In this document: positions 45,284-56,298 of the stretch, piece after piece
Layout of the letters: each line of letters begins with the position of its first letter
How positions within the stretch are numbered: position 1 is the stretch's first letter
DNA from: Datisca glomerata
Taxonomy: Eukaryota > Streptophyta > Magnoliopsida > Cucurbitales > Datiscaceae
DNA length: 64,000 nucleotides
Direction: 5' to 3'
NCBI GenBank assembly: GCA_003255025.1
Contig: QANY01011400.1
Coordinates: forward strand, 1,178,001 to 1,242,000
Made by a program: the position numbers and the translations under genes
The notes under the pieces: model-generated
The model's input: only the letters and a program-made list of their open reading frames with translations
The model's database searches: none
What the model was told of the DNA's origin: nothing

Positions 45284-48200
45284 TTGAAGAAGAAAGACAA
45301 ATGGTATCCTAACAGTGGATGCTCAAGACATATGACCGTGATGAATCAAAACTCACTTAAATTTGTAAAAAAAAAAGGAAATGTCACCTTTAGAGATGAT
45401 AAGAAAGGAAAAATCATTGATATTGGCTTCGTAAGTAATGACTCTTCTCATGCTATAGATAAAATTCTACTTATAGATGGTCTAAAGCATAATTTACTTA
45501 GCATAAATCAACTTTGTGAGAAAAACTATAGAGTAATATTTTAAAAGATTTTTATCTAATTATAGATGAAGTGTCAAACAAAATTTCATTTGTTGGACAA
45601 ATGGACCAAAATGTCTACACTATTAATCTATGTCATTTGTAAAATCATAATGAAACAGTTTTCTTGTTTTTGACAATGATAGTTGGTTATGACATAGAAG
45701 ACTTGGGCATACTAGAATGGATTTATATTGAAAACTATCAAAACGTTATTTAGTAAACGGTCTTCCAAAAATAAATTTTGTGAAAGGTAAAATTTGTGTT
45801 ACATGCCAAATGGGTAAACAAGTTAAGAGCTCTTTCAAATCAAAACATATAGTGTGAGCCGCTAGACCATTGCAATTACTACACATGGACTGGCCGGTCA
45901 AAAATTACAAGTCTTGGGGGGTAACACTATGTATTTGTCATAATTGAGATTTTTCAAGATATACTTGGATTTTGTTTCTCAAAAAATAAGGATGAAACTT
46001 TTAAAGCATTTACAAAGTTTTGAAAACTAGTTCAAAATAAAAAAGGTTTTACAATTTAAAAAATTTGAAGTGATCATTGTGGAGAATTTGAAAATAGAAA
46101 CTTTGAAACTTTTTACGATGAAAATGATTTTTTGCATGAGTTTTCTACTCCTAGAACTCCACAACAAAATGATGTTGTTGAGAGAAAAAATCAGTCCCTA
46201 CAATAAATGGCAAGAATAATGATAAATGAGAATGGGTTACCTAAGTATTTTTGGGCCGAAGCCATTAATACATCTCGCTACATTATGAATCATGTTTTAC
46301 TTAGACCTATTTTAAACAAAACCCCTTATGAACTTTGGAAAAAAAAATCTTAATATTAGTTATTTCAAAGTTTTTGGGTGTAAATATTTTATTTTAGACA
46401 ATAAAGACAACTAGTAAGTTCGATTCTAGAACCGACTTAAGAATCTTTATAGTATATACCACATCTAACAAAAAATATAGAGTTTATAATAGAAGTACAT
46501 TAGTTGTGAAGAATCCATGCATGTTGTCTTTGATGGATTTATTCTCTCTAACATCTTTTATGATCAGGATGATGAAATTATAAGAAATATAGAAGGGGTT
46601 AATATCAATACTAATGAAGGATCAAGTCACTGTCCCCAAGAAAATGTCAAAGTACAAGATTGTAACCAACTTTCAAAAGAATGAAAGTTTGTAAAAGATT
46701 ATCCAAAGGAGCTCTTAGTGGGAGACATGTCAAAAGGGGTAGAGACCCACTCTATGCTTCATAGTATTAGTAACGTTGCTTTTATTTCTCAACTTGACCT
46801 TAAATCTTTTATAGTTACCGAAAAAGATGAACATTAGATAGTTGTTATGCAAGAAGAACTTAATCAATTTGAAAGAAGTAATATATGTGAACTTGTGTCT
46901 AGACCCTCTAATCACAGATAATTAGTACTAAATGGGTATTTAGAAATAAAGTAGATGAAAATGATATTGTTACTAGAAATAAAGGTAGATTAGTGGCACA
47001 AGGATATAATCAAGAAGAATGTATAGATTATGATGAAACTTTCACTTCCGTTGCTAGACTTGAATCAATAAGAATGTCATTAGGCTTTGCATGTTTCAAA
47101 AATTATATTTTATATCAAATGGATGTCAAGAATGTCTTTCTAAATGGATACATTATGGAGGAAGTTTATGTAGAACAACCTCCCAGTTTTTAAAGTTTGA
47201 ATTTTTCAAAACATGTGTTTAAACTTAAAAAGGCTCTTTATGGACTAAAAACAAGCTCCTAGAGCTTAGTATGAAAGGCTAAGTAAATTTCTTATTGATG
47301 ATAGATTTAACATGGGCAAAAAATATAACACCCTCTTCATAAAATCAAAAGGCAATGATATCTCAATTGTCTAAATATATGTAGATGATATAATTTTTGG
47401 TGCACTAACGAATCTTTGTGTAAGAATTTTGCAAGCTCTATGAGCAAGGAGTTTGAAATGAGCATGATGAGAGAATTGACCTTCTTCCTTGGACTGCAAA
47501 TCAAGAAAATGAAGGATGAGATCTTCATAAATCAAGAAAAATACACCAAGGATTTGCTCAAGAAGTGGCATGGAAACTGTGAAGGCTAGCAATACTCCTA
47601 TGAGTACCACGACAAAGCTAGACAAAGATGAGAAAGGTAAAGACGTTAATATAAAGAAATATCGAGGTATGGTTGATTCTCTACTTTACTTAACTGCTCA
47701 TAGACTCTATATCATATCTAGTGTATTTTAATGTGCTCAATTTCAAATGTTTACAAAAGAATCTCATTTAAAAGCTATTAAAAGAATTTTTAAATATTTA
47801 CTTGAACAACTAAATTTGGTCTTTGGTATCCAAAATGTGATAATCTTGATTTAATTGAGTATTCTGATTCGGATTTTGCAGGGAGCTTAATTGATAGAAA
47901 AGGCATTAGTGGTACATGTCAATTTTTAGGATACTCACTTATTTCTTGGTTTAGCAAAAAGTAAAATTCAGTAGCACTATCAACCGCTGAAGCAGAATAT
48001 ATTTTTACCGGTAGTTATGCTCAAATTTTATGGATGAAGCAAACTCTAAAAGATTTTGGTTTAGTTTTTGAAAATGTTCCTATTAAATGTGACAATACTA
48101 GCGCAATTAATTTTCCAAAACCCCTATTTTGCATCCTTGTACTAAGCATATAGATCTTAGACATCATTATATTTGAGATCATGTGTAAAAAGGGGATATT

Positions 48201-48310
48201 CCACTAGCGTTTGTAAACACTACAAATCAATTTGCAGATATTTTCACAAAACCAATAAATGTTGAAAGTTTTTGTAAAAATAGATTTACTTTGGGATTTT
48301 TAGATATTAG
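45284..48310 (+). pseudogene. Copia D protease, integrase, RT and RNase H
   Basis: Protease: KWYPNSGCSRHMTV with Asn in place of the catalytic Asp. Pre-integrase: DGLKHNLLSINQLCEKNYRVIF (ending 45544). Integrase: RTWAY/RMDLY, CVTCQMGKQVKSSFKSK, LQLLHMDW (45700-45900) and PQQNDVVERKNQSLQ (about 46158). RT: WVFRNKVDENDIVTRNKGRLVAQGYNQEECIDYDETFTSVARLESIRM and YQMDVKNVFLNGYIMEEVYVEQPP (46930-47193); a YVDDIIFG-like box after a stop at 47380. RNase H: EYSDSDFAGSLIDRKGISGTCQFLG and LSTAEAEYIFTGSYAQILWMKQTL (47850-48060). Many inactivating changes. Confidence 0.85.
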
Positions 48311-48517
48311 TTAAATAATTTTTTCTACTTATCATGTCAAGAAAAATGTATTTTTCTCATTATTATCGGTTTAATCTTTATATGATAACAAATGGGGATA
48401 AAATAGAATATGCTTAAGAGTTATGTTTTTATCTTGATATTTTAACATATATTTAGGGGGAGTAAATTAAATTTATTTGATCAAATACATTTTTTTGTCC
48501 AAGTGGTTTGTCATCAT

Positions 48518-48529
48518 AAAAAGGGAGAT
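48518..48529 (+). other. Polypurine tract of copia D
   Basis: AAAAAGGGAGAT lies directly before the 3' LTR. Confidence 0.8.
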
Positions 48530-49787
48530 TGTTAGCCCTATATCTCTATGAGATAATTTTTGATGATAACAAAACATTAACGTTGCTAATAAATTTAATC
48601 AAATTTACAGATGCTATTAGAAAAATTACCACAATGCATTCCAATTGAAGATCATGAAAATATTTATTTTCATAGGAGCTCATAAAGCATGAAGATTGAA
48701 GATCATGAAGATATTTACTTTCATGTGATTTTTATTAGGAGATTACTCATTTTATTTGCCTTTATTAAAACTAAATTTATTTAAGGATGCCTATCCTTAA
48801 ATTAAGTCTCCATCCATAAAAAACCTAAACACCAAAAATCATATTTCTCTTCCACAATAGATAAAATACATGAGACGGAGATAATGACAAAACACAAATA
48901 AAGTAAGTTTCAATTTTAAGTACATAAAGAGAGATGGAGCTTACCCAAATAGTTTTTTACCATATTGTGTTATTCTGGATATGAGTATTCCTTGCCTTTT
49001 AGATCAAGAATTTTTTGTTCTCTTTATTAAAGATGGAGTGTCATTTCTTTTGTCCATATTCAAAATTTGAAATTTTCCCTTTTAAACCCTAACATATATC
49101 CCCTCTATAAATACACATCATGTCTTTTCACAAAACACAATTTATAGCTAAGATACTTGCTCCTAAAACTCTCTTAATATTTTGAGCTTTATACTTACAA
49201 ATTTCTTGAGTGAGCAAGATTATTATCTTTTAGCTTAGATTGGAGATTCTACTCTTTTGATAGAGTTATTGTAAGATGTCACTTAATCTCGAAACACATA
49301 GTCTTGTGAAGTTTAGTTGGCACCCATAAGCCAATTGAGTTTGTAAGGTTTGGTCTTCACCCTTAAGAAGATCGTGAGATTAAAAATCTCCAAGGGGGTC
49401 TTGGAGCGTGGACATAGGGATATGATTTTTTAACCAAGTAAAAATATCGTGTGCCTATCTTATTCTCCTTCTTTTATTTTTATTTTGTGCTATTTAGTTT
49501 TTACACTTTAATTTTTTGCTCTTCAATTTCTCGCACTTAATTTCCTCTATTTAATTTTTATAGTTTAAGTTTTCATAATTATTTTGTTTGATTGCTTTAT
49601 ATTTTTACATTTATATTATCGCAATTATTATATACTTTTACCTATTTATCTTTTCAAGAGTTAAACTCGTGGAACATTGAAGTACATTCTTGAACATTCA
49701 TTTTCTACTTGAGTGTAAAAAGATTTTTTAATTTGAACACGATCACCCAATTCACCCCCCCTCTTGGGCTGCCATATCGATCCTACA
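48530..49787 (+). repeat. Copia D 3' LTR
   Basis: TGTTAGCCCTATATC to CGATCCTACA, 1258 bases. The CTATAAATAC (TATA-like) near 49105 is shared with 42942 in the 5' LTR. Confidence 0.88.
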
Positions 49788-52429
49788 ATGTTATGCCATA
49801 AATATTGGTTGTGAGCTTCTTATTTAATTTTTGTTCATAATTCAGTTTCTGCTTCTGCTTCTACAATATCCAAAGTTATCAGGATCACGATTCTATCTAG
49901 GATCGGTGGAATGATATATGATCGAGGACTATAGGATCGGATTGAGGATCGTAAGATCCTACCAATTCTTAATAACTTATTAGTAAAAAGTAGTTCTATA
50001 TTAATAATATTTCAATATATTGAAGAAAATGATTATATAACACCAAGTCTTCTACCTATCAAATAAAAATAATACTAAGTCATCTAAAACAACACAATAT
50101 AAAGTAGAGTTCGCATATTTCCAAGTTTTAAAGAAAGAAATTTTATACACGAAGTTCAAGACTAGTAAATTTAATAATATTTAATCATCAAAATGAATGT
50201 CTTCAGTGGTTCATCCATCATTGTTGTCATCACCATCAATCTCCTCATCACGTTCAAAATCATTACTTTCTCCAAGTGCAGCGTCCCTAATGGAGTCACC
50301 AAAACCACCATTGAGGTTTTCATCATTATCACTTAGCTCATGTATTTCCATGTCATTTTCTTTCTCAAAATTTTCAAACTTATCATCATCATCTATATAA
50401 GAAAAAAATGTATGTCATTTATAATTGAAGAGAATCATATATTAAAACAAAAATAAATTTTGTATGATTCTATTATACTCCTCACAATAACATATTCTTT
50501 CACATCGCCATCACCATATTAGTTACTTTTTGTGCATCCCTATCAAGTATATCCAACCATTTGCCATGTTGTGGGAGAGCTAGATCTTCTTTCTCTATTA
50601 TCCATTCATCATCAGATGGGACATCATCTACACAAAGTTGCATAGGTTGACTTTTTTTTTACTTTTCTTTCGCTTAACTTCAAGTTGTACATAACAAATA
50701 CTAAATCATTCATTTTTTGTCAATGTAAAAGGTTTATTCTCTTTGAATGTACCTACAGACATACAAATTTAATATAACTTAAAAATTACTAACTACATTA
50801 ATAATTAACTACAAGAAATAAACAAAATAATTTTACCATCTCAAAAGCCTCCAATTTCTTTCACATCCCGAAGAGCTACAAGCAAACTCAATATTGTAAT
50901 GGAAAACCTTTTCAATTCAAGACATTCATCTTTGTATGAATGGTACCAATCATTTGCATTTATTTAGACTTAAAATAAGTATGAAAATATGCAAATTCTA
51001 ATATCATAGGAAATATCGATTGGAGAAAAAATTAATAAGTTACAAATCTTGACTTTTCTTTATTATCATCAAGATTGTAGAATCTAGTCCAAATAACCCT
51101 CTTGCATTTCTGAATGAATCAATTTGCGTACTATTCTAACCCTTTCATTTGAATCATGAACCACCTTTTGAAGGCAATTATAAAGTTCTATCTTGATATA
51201 TGTACTCGCTGTGAACTCATGGCTATGATGATAATGAGGATTCATATAAGAAACTGTTGCATGCAAGGATCTATGAAGTTGCAGTTTCCACCTTTGATCG
51301 ATTATATCCAATATGGGCTTATAACTATAACAATGCATCATACATTTAATTAAATGATTACACTTAAAGTCAAAATCATTGCAAATGAACAATAGAATGG
51401 TTTACGTCTTTTGGACATTGTTGAAATTTTCTCGTATTATTTTTCTTGCTCGATCCATTTCTTTATAGATGAATCTCATAGGAGGTGACTTGTCACAATC
51501 CACAGTCGTAAGAACCATGACAAGTGACATTACAACCTTTAAACAAGCAATAACATTGACCATAAACCACAAATATCTAAAACTATTGCTTAAATCTTTT
51601 TTCCATCAATAAATCCCGCAAACCTACTAGATTACTCATATATTTATGGATGACCAGTACAAGTAAATAATAAGCAAGAAATTGATTCTAATTACAACAT
51701 AGATAAACAAAAATTATTTGATATGCTAGAAGTTATCCCTATCAATAAATGCTCAAAAGAGGTCAACCGATGCTCTTTTTGTTCATTAAGACAAGATAAT
51801 GTTAAATATGTTGTAGCAAAATGAGTGGTAGCATGCCTAATCAATTCTCTTACTTTGGTAAAATCTCTCAACTAAGTTAAAAACAATATTTGTGTATATA
51901 TATAGGTAGTAATCCTCTTACTCTTTGTAACTGCCACTCGGTGGATTTTGAGCTTTTCACAAAATCTTGAAGTATTAGATCTATTCAATAAGCAACATAA
52001 GATGTCCAAAACAAAATATTTCTCTTCTCTATCAACATCTCACCAGCTAATTTTAGTTAGTAGCATTATCAGTCACTACTTGTACAACATTCTCTTCACC
52101 AACTTTCTCTACAACCTCATCTAACATCTCAAAAACTTTGTCAGGTATTTTTGAACTATTTGAGGTATTAATGGACCAAAAAATACAGTTCCTTTAGGAC
52201 TATTAATTAAAAAATTGTAAATAGATCTTCTCTTTATATCTGTCCAACCATCATACTATATAAAAGCATGGATATTGAGGAAAATATTTTTGGACAAGAT
52301 TATCCTCATTATTTCTTAAAATCATCAAATTATCCTTAAATGTCACCATAGAGCAATGAAGCTATTTAATTAAATAACTAATTTATTCTTTAAGTTATAC
52401 ACTTAATGATTATTTATAAATTATATTTA

Positions 52430-52645
52430 TAATAGTTATTATGTTTTGTTGTAATAATGTAATTTATAGTCCAATTTTACAGATACTAGATAACATTAAC
52501 AATATATTTTAAACAACTTTGAGATAAATTACATTTATAATAGTTATTATTATATGTTGTAAGAATATAATTTATAGTCTGATTTGACATATATTATATA
52601 ACATCAACAATATATTTAAAATAACTTTTATATAAATAAAAAATA
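52430..52645. repeat. Two diverged tandem repeats inside the Helitron
   Basis: Units of about 115-120 bases each contain TTTATAATAGTTATTAT, GTTGTAA-AAT-TAATTTATAG, ATAACAT-AACAATATAT and ATAACTTT-like stretches. Confidence 0.65.
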
Positions 52646-53199
52646 ATTGATGATTAAAATATGAATAACATATTAACATAATAATGTATATATGAGACAA
52701 AATTATAATGAACATGATGAGATTATTAAATCTAATTCTAATTAAGAGAGAGAGAGTATTATATTACTAAGCATACTATTTTTTACAAAAAATATTGTGA
52801 TGCATATATTATTAAGTTAATATACTGTATATTTTTACTAACATCTACGATTATCAAAAGACTCATGATATTCGAGAAAAGAGATTTAAATATTAATTAA
52901 TAAGTGAAATGAATTTTATATCTTTTGAGGTCTTAAAAATGGTCTACTATATTAAATTTTAACATTTTAAAACTAAATAAATAATATGATTCAAATTTCA
53001 TTCAAATGCCTTCCAAAACATCATCTATATTTTTAATTTTGACCCTTTCACTTTCTTTTTGCATATAATAAAATGTCACGAAAATGAATGGCTCCGTTAA
53101 CCTCATTATTTTATTTTTTGAACTAGCATGACAATGAAAATACTATTAATAAATATAAGCAAGTTGACATATGTTAACAGTATTTATAAAATTTTATAC

Positions 53200-53220
53200 T
53201 TACACGCATCACACGTGTAA
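53200..53220. other. Helitron 3' hairpin
   Basis: A seven-base stem TTACACG/CGTGTAA with a seven-base loop, five bases upstream of CTAG. It acts as the termination signal in rolling-circle transposition. Confidence 0.85.
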
Positions 53221-54780
53221 AAAAACTAGTTAGACATAAGTGAACAACTAGTTTTCTTCCATTATTCTTTAAAATCTTCAAGGATATTTAATGTCCTTGC
53301 CACTTCCTTCTTTAAATATGCAACTCTTATTTCATGGTAGGATTGTAGCTTCAAACCAATGCCATACTTACCCATCATCCCAAACATTCACACAAATTCA
53401 GGATTCTTCTTACAGTTAAAGGAGATGGCACTAGTATAGAAAAATCTTATAATTTGTTGACAAACATCCTCATGTTGATCTTTCTTAAAAATTTGATTCT
53501 TTGTTGTTTGCTTTGATCTTTTAAAAAAAGCTCGTGTCATAGGTTTTTTTCCTTTACCAATCTTTCTTAATTCTTCACCTTCAACTACTAAGTCATCTTC
53601 ATTCTCTGTATCACAAAATTTTTCCTCTTTTTGCAAGACTCTTCAACTTGATTTTTCAAAAGTTCTAAAAACTTTATCTTAACCTCCACAAGTACATTAG
53701 GACATGCCTTGACATTTTCTCTCATACCGGCTAAATGACGTTTAAGGTGAAAAATACCCCCAAGACGAACAACATCACAATAATTGCATTTCACTTTCTT
53801 TAAATTACAATCAATTTCTATCATATGTTCCCATCCTTGGTCTAATCGGTTTCAGAATGAATTTTATGTTACCTATCTTACTTGAGTTACTTTCATTTGT
53901 AGACATTACTGATAAGAAATAAATACAACCATATAAGGACATCAGAATGTGTGGGAAGAGAAACATTAGGAGAAAAGTAAATACTCACTAATATTCTAAT
54001 CTGCTCACTTTATCCAAATTTAGAAAAGCAAATACTCACTAATATTCTAGTGTGCCCGCAATATAAGTTCAAAACAGTAGATATTGACTAACATGACATA
54101 AAACTTTGTTCTAGCTTAACAATTTTAGACAAGATGCCTTAATAGGCAAAATCATTCTTTTTTTCCTTTTCAGAATGTGTAGTTAGGAACTTAGAAATAC
54201 AAAAAAAAAAAAAACAACTAGGAAAGTTTGGTGATAATAAGACCCCCTACACAATTGAATTGGTTATCATTCAGTGTCGTTTCCCTATTTAAAAACATGG
54301 GCAAAATCACATGCAGGAAAGCAACCATTTGCCCAGAAATTTGATAAGCAACAAATTATATAAAAAAAAATTAAACATAGAATGTCCTGAGTAAAATGGA
54401 CATCCTTCAGTTCAACACCTATTAAGTCACTGAATCTTTGAAATACTACTTTTGAAAATGTACAGTTAGAGAGAGAGATGAAAGTTTAGAGTGGCGTCGA
54501 CGATTTGTCGATTCGATGGTTACTTTCTGTCAGAAAGAATGGTGAATCGTGAAAAATGTTTGAAGTGGAAGGAGAGAAGTAGGTAGTCATAAGGGGTTTA
54601 TAGTTTGAGTTGAGAGAGGGTTTGATTCATTTGACACTTTGAGTTTAGATTTGGTTATTATTTTCTAATTTCTAATAACAAATTGCCTAAAACTCTTTTA
54701 TCTTTAATGGGCTAAGACGAGGATCCAAGACCCAACTTTGGTTCAATAAGACAAGGATAAATGATCGTTGGCCCACACTC

Positions 54781-56089
54781 AGGGACGGAGCCAGGACTCG
54801 GCTTCCGTAGGGTCACTGATTCCGCTCCTCCTATTCCTGTTTATGGTGTATTTTATATTATTTTAAAATGTTCAAAATACCTCTATCACTGCTTAAAACC
54901 ATAATTTAATCGAATTTATACACTAACTAAGCAATTCATCATACATGTAAAGACAAAATAGAATTCATATGGCTTTTACTCAATTTTCCTTTTCATTTGG
55001 AACTAAACAGAAACTAAAACACCAGTATAAAAGTGAAACTATAGCTTCTTGGTATAGACAATTTAGAATACCATATATTATAATTGGTAACTCTAAATAC
55101 CAGACACGAGCCTCTTTATTTTAGCCTACATCAGTTGATTGTTCTAACTTCTAGCCATAAAGAAATGAATATTTTAGGTAGAACTGTTCTTTTTGTAGTA
55201 ATTAAGCTTCAATATTATTCTTAAAATTTCATAAATATTCCAAGTCAATCATTGATTAGAATATTATAAAATGACTATGACCAATTAAATTAAATTTAAA
55301 TGTCAAAAGAAAATTTCTGTTAAAATTATGAGAATAAATAAACTTAATTTTGGTGTTTGAAATGGTTGAAACCCAAATTAAAGAAACTATATTTGTGTTC
55401 ACAAACAATTTTCTTGCAAAATTTCAGTATACAGAAATTGGCAGCTCTGAAATTTCAGATTACACAAACAACTTTTTGTAAAATTTCAGAACCTAGAGAA
55501 TGTTTCTAACAGTCCATATACAAGCGCAAAGAGATGGGAGAAGGAGAAAAGCCATGGAAACTGTACAAAAACCCTAAAATTTCACAAACAAATTTCTTAC
55601 AAAATTTTAGTATGCAGAAATTGGCCTTCAGCCTCAGAGATTTCAGATTACACAGAATGTAGAATTTCCTTGAATAAGAAAATCTCACCTTAGTACGAGC
55701 TTGAAAAGAAGAAGATTGGTTTTCTCTTTGCAAGAAAATTGTTTGTGTAATTTTAAGGGAGTTGCCAAGAAGAAGACCCATCGAAGAAGATCATGTTAAC
55801 AGATAGAGCTCGTGGCTTGTGGATGGTCATCACGAGGTTCTGAATTTTGAGAAATTTAGGGATTTTAGGAAATTTGAGGATTTTTAGGGATAGTGGGGGG
55901 GATTAGTTGATGGGGTTAAAACACAAATTTTTAGGGTTAAAACTTAAAATTTAATGAGATCATAATTGAAAATTGAGTGGGGTCAAAAATCTAAAAAGGT
56001 AAAAAATAAAAAAATATCCCTACTACTAATTATTTTTTTTTTAATGGGGTCACTTGACCCCACTCTCATACAAGTGACCCCGCCACTCC
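54781..56089. mobile_element. hAT-type non-autonomous element nested in the hAT transposon
   Basis: 1309 bases flanked by CCACACTC (54773-54780) and CCACACCC (56090-56097), 7 of 8 matching. Ends are AGGGACGGAGCCAGGAC and, as reverse complement of the right end, GGAGTGGCGGGGTCAC; GACGGAGCCAGG / TGGCGG ends are common among plant hAT-like elements. Inside are two diverged copies of an ACAAACAATTTTCTTGCAAA stretch (55400 and 55585). No transposase. Confidence 0.72.
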
Positions 56090-56298
56090 CCACACCCACC
56101 CATGACTCAAGTCACCCAACCATCAAAGTTGTAGGATCAGATAAATATGAATGGGATCATGATCCCGTGCGATCCTACGATCTGGGTCGTGATCCGAACT
56201 TGATCCTATCAAATTGTGACTGTTTAATGCGATCCAGATTGCAATCCTCCTACAGGATCATAGGATCCTATGATCTGGATCACTTCCTGACAACCTTG

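Larger units (their letters stand above)
42417..49787 (+). mobile_element. Copia D: decayed Ty1/copia element
   Basis: 5' LTR (42417-43665, its first ~31 bases lost), primer site, gag, pol and 3' LTR (48530-49787) in plus-strand order. Stops and frameshifts occur throughout pol. Domain wording (WYPNSGCSRHMT, RNKGRLVAQGYNQEECIDYDETF) places it in a different copia lineage from A and C. Target duplication cannot be verified because the left end is rearranged. Confidence 0.88.
52251..53229. mobile_element. Non-autonomous Helitron inside the hAT transposase
   Basis: 979 bases. The 5' end TCATACTATATAAAAGC follows host A (52250). The 3' end is CTAG (53226-53229), followed by host T (53230), i.e. 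an A|T target. Five bases before CTAG is a hairpin TTACACG-CATCACA-CGTGTAA (53200-53220). All are textbook Helitron marks (TC...CTRR, A|T target, no duplication). Removing it restores the transposase frame as MSNGWTD. There is no Rep/helicase coding sequence. Confidence 0.88.
50180..53906 (-). pseudogene. hAT transposase (BED finger, DUF659), interrupted
   Basis: ATG 53906 opens MSTNESNSSKIGN. After one frameshift comes the BED finger: DQGWEHM..KVKCNYCDVVRLGGIFHLKRHLAG..ACPNV (53850-53690), which would bind the element ends in the nucleus. A linker follows (KGKKPMTRAFFKRSKQT; FFYTSAISFNCKKNPEFV; LQSYHEIRVAYLKKEV). DUF659 is split by the Helitron: WKKTSCSLMSN before it and GWTDIKRRSIYNFLINSPKGTVF after it. 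Downstream is PILDIIDQRWKLQLHRSLHATVSYMNPHYHHS (51290-51190), typical of this family's central part, then DEWIIEKEDLALPQHGKWLDILD (50640-50560) and an acidic tail DDDDKFENFEKEND (50400-50200). Stops, frameshifts and the Helitron make it inactive. Confidence 0.8.
49873..56298 (-). mobile_element. Large hAT-superfamily DNA transposon
   Basis: Terminal inverted repeats: AAGTTATCAGGATCACGATT on the left and, as reverse complement of the right end, AAGGTTGTCAGGAAGTGATC. Both subterminal regions are rich in GGATC/GATCC words (49880-49960 and 56135-56290). It encodes a BED-finger hAT transposase on the minus strand (53906-50180). Flanks CAATATCC and TAATATCT are a weak 8-base duplication candidate (6 of 8, not exactly at the ends). 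It carries a Helitron (52251-53229) and a second hAT-type element (54781-56089), so the original was about 4.1 kb. Confidence 0.75.

Noticed and set aside
49868..49880. Exact 8-base target duplication for the large hAT element
   Set aside because: CAATATCC/TAATATCT match only 6 of 8 and do not sit exactly at both ends, so it is noted only as a candidate.
50197..50400. Ser-rich plus-strand frame
   Set aside because: Antisense of the acidic (D/E-rich) tail of the hAT transposase.
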